From assembly GCA_030844895.1 (NCBI GenBank), contig CM061233.1, positions 49,715,453 to 49,779,452 of the forward strand: 64,000 bases of DNA, read 5' to 3'. This DNA comes from Ambrosia x helenae. Its lineage: Eukaryota; Streptophyta; Magnoliopsida; Asterales; Asteraceae. The translations under genes were made by a program, and so were the position numbers. Position 1 is the stretch's first letter. Every line of letters begins with the position of its first letter. Positions 10,440-20,602 of this stretch are shown piece by piece. The notes under the pieces were generated by a model that was given only the letters and a program-made list of their open reading frames with translations, ran no database searches and was not told the origin of the DNA.

Positions 10440-11138
10440 TGTGACGTTCGGCAAAATTAAGGTAAATCCGTACGCAATTAATATATAATTAACTGTTCTA
10501 GGCAAGAATTAATATCAATTAAGTATAATTGAGTATTCGGAAAATAGCGGAGTCCAATAGACGGCATAGGAATGCCTTAGTTTAATTAGAAATGCGACGG
10601 AATCGCATAAGAATAAACTAGTCCGAAACGGACGTTGGTGATTACCCGGCAATAAATAAATAACCGAAAACGATCCCGAGTGCCCGAGATATAAAATGAA
10701 GATTATTTTTATGAAATATAAAGTGTTTTGGAACCCCAAAACTATAAATGAAAACTCCAAATTAAAGTCTCCCGGTAGCGAATGAAGTTCGCGTATCGCG
10801 CCCGATGCGCGTAAAATATATAATTTCACCCGGTAAGAGCCTAAATAACTTACCAATACTTAAACTAGGCTATGTTTAAGGGTAATTGAAAGCTAAATAT
10901 ATGTCCGAAATAGCTCGTAATAAGAACGCGCAAAAACCCGAAAAACCCTAACCGAACCGATTCGAATCTAACTAAATACTTGCAAGATATTTTTGGCACA
11001 TGATGTGGGACCCACAAGGCCTTTTTGGCCAGCCATGGGAGGCCTCCATAGCCACCCTAATGTTGGTCTAAACACAATGCAATCATGTTGTTTAAAAGCA
11101 TGCTTAAAGGAGTTTTGTCTTTTGTATTAAGAATGCAC

Positions 11139-11147
11139 TTTATAAAC
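11139..11147 (+). promoter_or_regulatory. Possible TATA box of chromovirus LTR
   Basis: TTTATAAAC followed 25-40 bp later by a CT/CA-rich stretch suitable for initiation. No better candidate was found in the first 1 kb of the LTR. The 3' LTR has the same sequence. Confidence 0.4.
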
Positions 11148-13249
11148 CATTAAACCTTCATTTTTCTCATCACAAAACAACTCAATATCTCACTTTTGGG
11201 GCTGCTGATCAGCCGTGACTTTGTACCCCACCACCACCTTGATTTTTAATCTAATAACACATAATAAACACTCCATTCCTACCCTAAATCAAGTGTGTTC
11301 AAGTGCTTTGGAGCTTAACCTTGGAAGACACACATAACCCCTTCATAATCTAATGTTTTTGTGACTTCCCTAGCCTTGTGCTAGTAGTAAGTTTCTTGAA
11401 ACTTATCTTGTTCAAGTTTTATTTATTTATATGCTTAACTTGCAAGTTGTTTTTGGGATTCTTTTAACCAAAGTTTTTAAACAAGGTTTTGTGTGTTTTC
11501 TAAAAATGAAATAAAATGTTCACAAAGATGATCATGAACATAAGTTTTAGGATGGTTGGTGATGTTATTTTGTTACAAAAAAATATTGTATGTTCTAGTA
11601 TTTTTTTTGAAGTTGTTTTGGATGAAAAACATAAAGTAACACCTAACACACCTAAAAATGGTTTTGATCATTATATTATGACTAATGGAACCATTTGAAC
11701 ATGAAATATTTGTAACAAAATGTAATGAAGCTAAAATCACAAAAATAAATTTGTAGACTTTAAAAATACAAGTATGAACAAATGGACTCCAAGACTTAAA
11801 TCAAACATGTTAGTAGACTTAAAATGACTATATGTGGCTAATAAAAGTGTTGGATGGTGAAAAGAACACTTATTGTAAATTTGGACATGTTAAAGTTTAC
11901 TAGTTTTAGTAGAAATTGTCATTTTTATAAGTCTTGGGAATAATATATAACTTTTGTAAAGTTAGAGGTTTGAAATGTAAATTTGGAAAGTCCATGGGTG
12001 TAAAATGTGATTTTGAAAACTTTATGTTGAAAAATGTAACTTTAGAAAGTAAAAGGTTGAGAATGAAAAGTAATATTTTAAAAGGGCTGCTTTTGTAAAA
12101 GTAAGGAAACTTACACAAATATTTATTTTGTAAGAATGATATTTTTATAAAAAGTATTTTATAAAAATATAAATTTACCATAAGTGTTGGAAAATATAAA
12201 CACTAATATTTTTGTAAGAAAAATGGTAATGTAAACAACTTGTGATGTTTTATATAAAAATAAGCATTTTTACATTTATGGGGATGTAAAAGTGTTGTAA
12301 GAATTTTTAGGAATAAAACATCCATGTTAATATATATATTCGAAAGTAGGAAAATGCGTAAACCGGCAAGTAGTATGATTTCCTACAAAAGATATATATA
12401 TAAGTTAAGAAATCGGGAAAGCGGACATATGTCAATACGACGAGCTATCGGACAAAATGTAAAATGAACAAAGTGTAAAATGAACAAAGTGTAAAACGAA
12501 CAAGGTATAAATCGGACATAAGCGTAAATCGGACGGATAAGTATACGAGTATAACTTCCTACAAGATACGAGTATACGTTATTGCGGCGATTACGATTTA
12601 ACTATTCTAAGTAAGAGAATATGTATATATTTTGTGAACAAAATATATGTAAGGATAATAAAGGGTGAAAAATATACATAAACACTTTCCTAAGTGTTGG
12701 AAGTGAGATGGGAGAATTTGTAAGAAATAAAATAAGTTAAGTATGTTATTATAAGTATATGTATACTTATATGAAAAATAAATACTTAACATAAAATAAA
12801 TCTCGTTCGACAAGATCTTTGTATATTTATTTTTATGGGGAAATAAATATATAATAAAAGTGAGTCGAGTCGGAAGATATAACGAAATATTAATACAAGT
12901 TAGTAAATACATATTGATAAATATGTTTAAAGATCATGACGTGTAAGGAAAACGGGCAATGATCGGGGTTTGCGATGACGAAACCAACTAACTTGGAAAT
13001 TAATACCAACGGTTATATTATAAGATTAAGTGAAACTTGTAACGGGATAAATCATCACCAACGGACCTAAGACTAGGGTATATTCCTAATTAAACCGTAA
13101 GTATAAACGTGGTGTCGGGAGTTGGGGAAAGACAACTTGCCAGTAAGACACGCACTTTGAGACCGGTACCTTATTAAGTTAGGACACATGTAGGTGGTCT
13201 CGCATTGGACTTGGCAAAGACTATTTTCTGATTACGTGACACGCTTGAG

Positions 13250-13778
13250 GTGAGTTTTCACGGCCCCTTTTATGTTTTACTGTTTTTAAACTTGGGGGAA
13301 AGATATGTAAGAAAGGATTAAATGTGCGATAACATGTAAAAGTATGAAATGGTACATAAGATGGGCACATGGGTAACGGTAAAGTCACATGGGACGTGAA
13401 GTCTCCGCAGTTAACTGTAACCATTTATACAAAGGGATGTAGCCGTAGAATATGGGAATAGTACTATTGGTTCTTGACGAGACCCACCCCGGTTGATTAG
13501 CGATCAACACGGAAGGACCACGGGGTGCGACGATATTCTAAATTAGTTGTTACCATGTAAACAACTTGCGGGGCAAAGTAAAATAGTCTGGTTTTGGTTA
13601 CGGGCCTATGGGGATTCCATCGGTATTAGGACTTGCAACCCTAATAGCATATGTAGCACATTTCTTATTTCGTTATGCGCACTTATTTACAAATGAATGT
13701 TAATTTATTTGTGTGTCAAAACCTGTGAAACTCACCGATATATTTATATATTGACGTTTTTCCTAACATATCTTTCAG
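13250..13778 (+). other. Intron-like segment in chromovirus LTR
   Basis: 5' splice site GAG|GTGAGT at 13249/13250, 3' splice site TTTCAG|GT at 13778/13779, 529 nt. The arms GGTGAGTTTTCAC (13249-13261) and GTGAAACTCACC (13725-13736) pair with one bulged base. The palindrome AATAGTACTATT is at 13457-13468. The 3' LTR keeps the same elements (23346-23874). Confidence 0.55.
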
Positions 13779-14057
13779 GTAACTAAGAATGTGAAGGCGT
13801 GCAATGGCTAGGGCGGACGAAATAAAGACGAGACGGACTTTTGTTAGGGATTTACTAATATTTCCTATGGGATTGGGAAATAGTTGAAAATCCTTATTTT
13901 GTTAAAAACTACATTTTGGGACGTGTATCTAAACAAAATACTTTCCGTCGTCTAATGAATGTTTATTATCTAAATTATGTGTTTGTTTAATCTTGGCTAT
14001 GAAGCATTTCTCTTTCGCGTCCACGCCACGTGTTTCCGCCGTTGTCGTGGTGTGACA

Positions 14058-14333
14058 GAAATGGTATCAGAGCCAAGGTTATAGCGAACTAGTATTTTGA
14101 AAAAAAAAAATCTAGACTATAACCGGTTTTTGGTTTGAAAGAGAAAAAAAATATTTTCTTAAAAACAAACACGAAAAAAATATATTAGAAAAGGAAGTCC
14201 CGAATCGCCTAGCCAAGCACGCCAAGGGAAGTAACAAAAAGTAGATGGTAAAATTTTGGAAGTATAGATGTTCTTGCTTAAATTAATTAAATATTCATAC
14301 ATATATAGTACGGTACTTTTGCCAGGAAAGAAA
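14058..14333 (+). other. Primer binding site and leader of the chromovirus
   Basis: TGGTATCAGAGC at 14062-14073, complementary to initiator Met tRNA and starting 4 nt after the LTR. The rest is purine-rich leader up to the extra ORF. A GCCAG|GAAAG acceptor-like site lies at 14321-14330, just before the ATG. Confidence 0.8.
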
Positions 14334-15503
14334 ATGTCTGCTTCTGAAGAATCCGAGTACATGTCCGACTCTGATAGCAGTGTTCAGATCGTGGAGAACG
14401 TTCCCAACGCCCATGTTGTTGTGGTATTGAGTTCGGACGATGAGGTCGAGCCGGACGAGATGATGGTCGACGGTGAGTATGAGGAGGATGAGGATGAGGA
14501 GGAGGACCCTAGTGAGGAGGATGCGATGTCTGAGGCGTCAGTCACTTCCCCACCACTCGTCGCTCCCGCACCCACATTCCCTGTTTACCCTGTCCCTGCT
14601 ATTCGTACCTTCCCTCCGGGATTCTTTGATTCGGTCGCCCCATCTTCTCGTGTTGGGCCATCGGGTCAGGCTGGCCTGAGTGTGCCTGTCGTGTCAGAGG
14701 CTCCCATCGAGCCGATTCCTACCCCTACTCTCGTGGCTCCTGTTGAGCCTTTTCATGTTGTTGGTGAGGTGCCGGTAGCGTCTCATGGTGCATTTGTTTC
14801 GCATGACGAGGATGAGCCCATGGAGGGTGATCGTCCTGCTGTTATTCTGGTGGGCAGTCCTGCCCGCAGTAGCGAGCTTAGACGCGCTGGGATGCGTGCC
14901 CACGCTACTGATAGTGATGATGTTCCCAGGGATGTTGTCCCTGCCAGCCCCGAGGTGGAGGCACCACCTCACTCCCCCGTGTTGCCTGTTGTCGACCCAG
15001 TTGAGGTCCCTATTGCTCATGTTATCCCAGTTGTCCCTGTTGTTACAGTTGTCCCTGCTACCCCTGTGGTTACCAGTGTACCTTTAGAGGCTGGTTCTTC
15101 CCAGCCAGCTCCTGTCTTTCCTGGTGTCCCTGAGATGGTAGGTCCGTCTCAACCTGTTAGCTTCTCTCCCGGTCCGCCCCGTGAGGCGGCACGTATGCCT
15201 GCTTTTGCTGTTTCCTCTTTGCTCGCTCTTGAGCAAGACTTTTTGACCCTGACAGAGACGTTCTCTTCCACTGTCTCCCACGTTGATGCACAGATGCGGT
15301 CCATTTGGGCACGCATCATTGAGACGAACTCTATGCTGACTCGTGTCGCTGATGATCTACTTCGCGTGGATAGCTTACGTGGTCTTCCTTTTGGTGAGCA
15401 TATGGATCGCGCCCAACGGATTTATGATCACATTGCTGCCGTGGACGCAGCCATTCGGCTTAATGCTCCACAGTACGCTCGTCGGCCTCCTTCCCAGCCT
15501 TAG
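14334..15503 (+). CDS. Extra ORF upstream of gag, acidic Pro/Val-rich protein
   Basis: 389 codons from the ATG at 14334 (MSASEESEYMSDSDSS); an in-frame ATG 22 codons upstream is less likely because its residues look like translated leader. I do not recognise the protein. In order: a strongly acidic N-terminus (Glu/Asp/Ser, about residues 1-75), a long Pro/Val/Ala-rich middle (about 80-290) with repeated short VVPV/VPV stretches, and a predicted helical C-terminus (about 300-380: LLALEQDFLTLTETF..., ARIIETNSMLTRVADDLL). There is no zinc finger, signal peptide or membrane segment. It is intact, lies in a different frame from gag and is separated from it by 458 nt, so it needs its own translation or splicing. 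Some plant gypsy lineages (for example Ogre) have an ORF1 here; homology to that is not established. Confidence 0.75.
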   Translation: MSASEESEYMSDSDSSVQIVENVPNAHVVVVLSSDDEVEPDEMMVDGEYEEDEDEEEDPSEEDAMSEASVTSPPLVAPAPTFPVYPVPAIRTFPPGFFDSVAPSSRVGPSGQAGLSVPVVSEAPIEPIPTPTLVAPVEPFHVVGEVPVASHGAFVSHDEDEPMEGDRPAVILVGSPARSSELRRAGMRAHATDSDDVPRDVVPASPEVEAPPHSPVLPVVDPVEVPIAHVIPVVPVVTVVPATPVVTSVPLEAGSSQPAPVFPGVPEMVGPSQPVSFSPGPPREAARMPAFAVSSLLALEQDFLTLTETFSSTVSHVDAQMRSIWARIIETNSMLTRVADDLLRVDSLRGLPFGEHMDRAQRIYDHIAAVDAAIRLNAPQYARRPPSQP

Positions 15504-15961
15504 TCAAGTTTCCAGTTGATGATGGATCGTGGTAGCTGTTAGAGATGGTTGTAGTAGTGATGGATGTTGTATCTTTTGTATTTTACCTAGCTAGACTAGT
15601 TATGACTAGCGTAGTATGTTATGATATTTTGTTATTTTCAAACGATGTATGTGGGATTAGATATCCCCGCCTTTTGTTGTATGAACAAATGATGTAATCG
15701 TTATTAATGAAAATGAATGAAAATCATGATGTATTATGGTAAAATTTTATTGTTGTTATTATCCCGTTATGGTTGTTTTTATTGTTATGATTACAACTAT
15801 TATTTATTCTTTCCTTGTGATTCCCATATTCTGATGTGGTGATTATTTGGTGATGAGTTACGAGTCTTGTGGGATGTTTATTTTATTAGTATGACGTGCA
15901 TGACAATATCGGTTAAATAGATGTCTAATTATTCTTTGATATTTTATATTGAAGTATAAAA
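15504..15961 (+). other. Spacer between extra ORF and gag
   Basis: AT-rich, no open frame of note. It could hold a splice acceptor or internal start region for gag. Nothing specific is seen. Confidence 0.5.
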
Positions 15962-18900
15962 ATGCCGCCTACGACAAGACAAACAACGCAAGACCCATTG
16001 CCTACTTCTCAGGCACAACTAGACCAACTAATTGCTGACAAAATTGCTGCCGCCCTGGCCCAGTTCGAGGCCAACCGCACCGTTCAAAGCGGGGGCTCTG
16101 GCGGAACTGGTAGCCGAGGCGACAATACTCGTGAAAGATCCACGTCAGGTATATATCATTGAAATGTCGTATATGTTGGGTTACGTCCCAAATTGACTTA
16201 TCTTATGATGGCATTATTGTGTAATGTTGCAGAATCTGGCAATCCTGTTCCTTCCTGTACATTCAAAATGTTCCTGGATTGTAAGCCAATCAACTTCAAC
16301 GGCACTGAAGGATCCGTTGGACTTCTGAAATGGTTTGAGAAAACCGAAGCTGTGATTCGTATCAGCAAGTGTACTGATGAGCAAAAAGTCATGTATGCTA
16401 CAAACCTTTTTCTGGACAACGCACTGTCTTGGTGGAACAGTCAAGTGCAATCCATGGGCGATGAAGCAGCCTATGCTCTGTCATGGCCTGATTTGAAGGA
16501 ACTAATGATTAAGGAGTACTGTCCAGCTAGCGAAATTCAAAAGTTGGAAACTGAATTCTGGAACCTTTCCATGATCGGGGCGGATGTTGCTACCTATACC
16601 TCCCGATTCCACGATCTTTCTCGTTTGGTACCCCGCCTTGTCACTCCTGAGTCAAAGAAAATTGAGAGGTATCTTTATGGTTTGGCCCCTCAAATTCGTG
16701 GCATGGTCGCTTCCTCAAAGCCTGCTACTATGCGCGAAGCAATTGATCTTGCTCTCAGCCTGACAGAGGATGCTATCCGTATTGGCACGTTGTCGAAAAA
16801 GGCTATAGGTGGTAATGTTTCTGATGTAAAAGTTTCTGAGATTAAGAACACCGCGGTAGAAGGTCAGTCTTCTGGTCGTAAAAGAAAGTTTTCGGGAAAC
16901 AAGAACCACAACTCTTCTGGTAACAAATCTGGGTCTAATCGAAAAGGTAAAGGTTTTGTTGCCACTACTCAAAATGGTGGTAAAAGACAAAATTCCCAAG
17001 GTAATGGTGGTGGAAACCAAACTGTTTGCTGGAAGTGCAAAAGGGTTGGTCATAGTGGTGAGAAATGCTATACGGGTACGCCTGTGGTTCCTAGTGACAA
17101 GCGTCCGTGCTATGAATGTGGATCCACTGACCATTGGAGGAAGAATTGTCCAAAGCTTAGAAATCAAGCCCAAGGAAGAGCCTTTGTTATCGGTGCCGGT
17201 GAAGCACGTCAGGATCCCAATGTTGTCACCGGTACGTTTCTCCTTAACAATCATTATGCTTCTATTCTATTCGATACCGGAGCCGATTTTAGTTTTGTCT
17301 CTATTGATTTTAAACGCTCTCTTGGTTTAAAGACTAGTAAACTAGAGACACCTTACTCCATAGAATTGGCCAATGGTAAAACTATAGAAACGGATGAAGT
17401 AGCGAAAGATTGTAAATTGGGTCTTTGTGGGCATGAGTTTAGTATTGATCTTTTACCGGTTGTCTTGGGTAGCTTTGACGTCGTTATTGGTATGGATTGG
17501 TTGTCAACAAACCGTGCAGTCGTGGTATGCGATGAAAAGTTAATTCGAATCCCTCTAGTGAACGATGAAGTTCTCTCTATTCAAGGGGAAAGGCGTGGAA
17601 CGCCCTTGCGAATCATTACTTGCATGAAAGCCCAGAAGTGCTTGCGGAAAGGCTGTTATGCATTCTTAGCGCATGTTGTTGATAAGAAGTCCAAAGAGCG
17701 TAAGCTCGAAGATATTCCCGTGGTAAGAGATTTTCCTGAAGTTTTCCCTGAAGATTTGCCGGGATTACCGCCTCCCCGGCAAGTTGAGTTTCGTATTGAT
17801 CTTATTCCTGGAGCTGCTCCCGTGGCGCGATCACCATATCGGCTAGCTCCCTCCGAAATGCAAGAATTGTCCAACCAGTTGCAAGAATTGTTGGACAAAG
17901 GTTTCATTCGACCAAGCTTCTCACCTTGGGGAGCGCCGGTCTTGTTCGTTAAGAAGAAAGATGGTACGTTTCGCATGTGTATTGACTATCGTGAGTTGAA
18001 CAAACTTACCATCAAGAATCGTTATCCCTTGCCTAGAATCGATGATTTGTTCGATCAACTTCAAGGTTCTAGTTATTATTCGAAAATTGACCTAAGGTCC
18101 GGGTATCATCAGTTGCGTATTCAAGAAGAAGATATACCGAAGACTGCATTCCGAACTCGCTACGGTCACTATGAGTTTCTTGTCATGCCTTTTGGACTAA
18201 CGAACGCCCCTGCTGTCTTCATGGATTTGATGAACCGGGTGTGCAAACCTTACTTGGACAAATTCGTGATCGTGTTCATTGATGATATTCTTATTTATTC
18301 GCGAACCAAAAAGGAGCATGAAAATCACCTAAGGTTAATTCTCGAGCTCTTGCGGAATGAAAAGTTGTATGCCAAATTCTCTAAATGTGACTTTTGGATT
18401 CGAGAAGTCCACTTTTTGGGCCATGTTGTTAATGAGAAGGGTATACATGTCGATCCTGCAAAAGTTGAAGCGATTAAAAATTGGGAAGCACCAAAGACCC
18501 CTACCGAGGTGCGTCAATTTCTTGGTCTTGCGGGTTATTATAGAAGATTCATTGAGAATTTTTCTAAGATAGCACAATCGTTGACGATGTTAACCCAAAA
18601 GGACAAGAAGTTTGAATGGACCGATAAACAAGAGTCAGCCTTCCAATTATTGAAGCAGAAGTTGTGTGATGCTCCTATTCTTTCCCTACCTGAGGGTACG
18701 AAAGATTTCGTGGTATACTGTGATGCTTCGCATCAAGGTTTGGGTTGTGTATTAATGCAACGTGATAAAGTAATCGCTTATGCTTCCAGACAGTTGAAAG
18801 TGCATGAGAAAAATTACACGACACATGATCTGGAACTTGGTGCCGTGGTTTTTGCACTGAAAATTTGGAGGCATTATCTCTATGGTACCAAATGCACAAT

Positions 18901-20602
18901 TTTCACCGATCACAAGTCTTTGCAACATATCTTTGATCAAAAAGAGCTGAACATGAGGCAAAGACGTTGGGTGGAATTGTTAAATGATTATGATTGTGAA
19001 ATCAAGTACCATCCTGGCAAAGCAAACGTTGTAGCGGATGCTTTAAGTCGGAAAGAAAGGGCCAAGCCGTTACGTGTTCGTGCATTGGGCTTGACGATCC
19101 ATACCAATTTGACCGATCGCATCCGTGAAGCCCAAAGTAACGCCCTAAAACCTAAAAACGTGAAGAAGGAAAATCTTCGCGGTATGGTTGATTCATTGGT
19201 GTCTAAGACGGATGGAACTTTGTATTTTATGGATCGAGTATGGGTACCCCTGTATGGTGGCCTGCGTGAGTTAGTTTTGGACGAAGCTCACAAGTCAAGG
19301 TATTCGATTCATCCTGGCACTGATAAAATGTTCAAAGATCTAAAGGAATTTTATTGGTGGCCATACTTCAAACGAGACATTGCGGTTTATGTGGCTCGTT
19401 GTTTGACATGTTCGAAAGTAAAAGCCGAGTATCAAAAACCATCTGGACTGCTCCAACAACCTGAAATTCCTGAATGGAAATGGGAGCAGATTTCTATGGA
19501 TTTTATTACAAAGTTGCCCAAAACATCTAGTGGTCACGACACTATTTGGGTAATCGTTGATCGTTTAACAAAATCTGCTCATTTCTTGCCCATTCGTGAA
19601 ACCGACAGAATGGAAAGATTGGCTCGTTTGTACATCAAAGAAGTGGTATCTAGGCACGGAGTGCCTGTATCTATTATTTCGGATCGAGATAGCCGATTCA
19701 CTTCAAGATTTTGGCAATCACTGCAACATGCTCTGGGTACTCGCTTAGATATGAGTACAGCATATCACCCTCAAACTGATGGTCAAAGTGAAAGGACTAT
19801 TCAGACATTGGAGGACATGTTGCGAGCCTGTGCAGTTGATTTTGGTGGTAACTGGGATTCACATTTGCCTCTGGTTGAATTCTCATATAATAATAGTTAT
19901 CATTCAAGTATTCAAGCTGCTCCGTTCGAAGCTCTGTATGGACGTAAGTGTAGATCTCCTTTGTGTTGGGCAGAGGTTGGTGACAAGCAATTAACCGGAC
20001 CAGAAATTATTCAAGAGACGACTGACAAGATCTTTCTAATAAAAGATCGTTTGAAAGCGGCTCGCGACCGACAGAAAAGCTATGCGGATAATAGGCGTAA
20101 GCCTTTAGAATTTGAAGTCGGTGATAAGGTCCTATTGAAGGTTTCACCCTGGAAGGGTGTAGTTCGTTTTGGAAAGCGCGGGAAGCTAAATCCTAGATAT
20201 GTTGGTCCTTTCGAAATCTTGGCTAGGATTGGTCCCGTTGCTTATAAGCTCAAGTTGCCTGAAGAGCTTAGTGGAGTCCATGATACCTTCCATGTATCTA
20301 ATCTGAAAAAGTGTCTCTCGGATGAAACTTTGATCATTCCCGCTGATGAGATTCATGTTGACGATAAGCTTCATTTTATCGAAGAACCGATAGAAGTAAC
20401 GGACTGGAAAGTTCAAAAGCTTAGGCGTAGCAGAATCAAATTGGTGAAAGTGCGTTGGAACGCAAAGCATGGACCGGAGTTCACATGGGAAAGGGAAGAT
20501 CAAATGAAGCAAAAATATCCCACCTTGTTTAAAAAAAACCCTCGAAAGAAGGGCTCACGCCGAGTTTCGCGGACGAAACTCCTTAAACAGGGGAGAATGT
20601 GA
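15962..20602 (+). CDS. gag-pol polyprotein of the chromovirus (with putative small intron)
   Basis: Starts MPPTTRQTTQD at 15962. An in-frame TGA at 16160-16162 is removed if the GT-AG segment 16149-16232 is spliced, giving about 1518 residues. Counting from M at 16193, the domains are: capsid (about 20-200; CKPINFNGTEG, LSWWNSQ), CCHC knuckles at about 279-292 and 306-319, aspartic protease with DTGA at about 361, RT with FIDD at about 694, RNase H with YCDAS near 841, integrase HHCC zinc region (about 1040-1080) and DDE core (MDF, SDRD near 1162, then E after the YHPQTDGQSE block), GPY/F module near 1330, chromodomain-like end (about 1393-1442, TWEREDQM). The product makes the capsid, copies RNA to DNA and integrates it, with the chromodomain expected to guide targeting. 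The stop TGA (20600-20602) lies inside the first bases of the 3' LTR. Confidence 0.93.
16149..16232 (+). other. Putative 84 nt intron in gag
   Basis: CAG|GTATAT at 16148/16149 and TGTTGCAG|AA at 16232/16233, with branch-like TTGAC/CTTAT 20-35 nt before the acceptor. The length is a multiple of three, the phase is preserved (codon G|AA), and the segment contains the only in-frame stop. Joining the flanks gives the usual gag layout of N-terminal helix then CTFKMFLDCKP, as in X. The alternative is an unspliced short peptide or readthrough. Confidence 0.55.
20560..20597 (+). other. Hairpin and polypurine tract of the chromovirus
   Basis: GAGTTTCGCGGACGAAACTC can fold with a 7 bp stem; AAACAGGGGAGAA follows directly before the LTR start TGTGACG at 20598. 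Both lie inside the last codons of pol. Confidence 0.75.

Larger units (their letters stand above)
10440..14057 (+). repeat. 5' LTR of the chromovirus
   Basis: 3618 bp, TGTGACGTTCGG ... GTGGTGTGACA. Possible TATA at 11139-11147 (TTTATAAAC), giving a U3 of about 700 bp and a very long R/U5. An intron-like segment lies at 13250-13778. It contains short frames (for example 10515-10856 minus, repeated in the other LTR), but none looks like a real gene. Confidence 0.92.

Noticed and set aside
10515..10856. 113-residue minus-strand frame, repeated at 20673-21014
   Set aside because: Duplicated only because both LTRs are near-identical; no domain and no coding context.
12607..12912. 101-residue minus-strand frame in the LTR, repeated at 22765-23070
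   Set aside because: AT-rich chance frame with low-complexity Tyr/Leu/Phe composition; lies inside the LTR pair.
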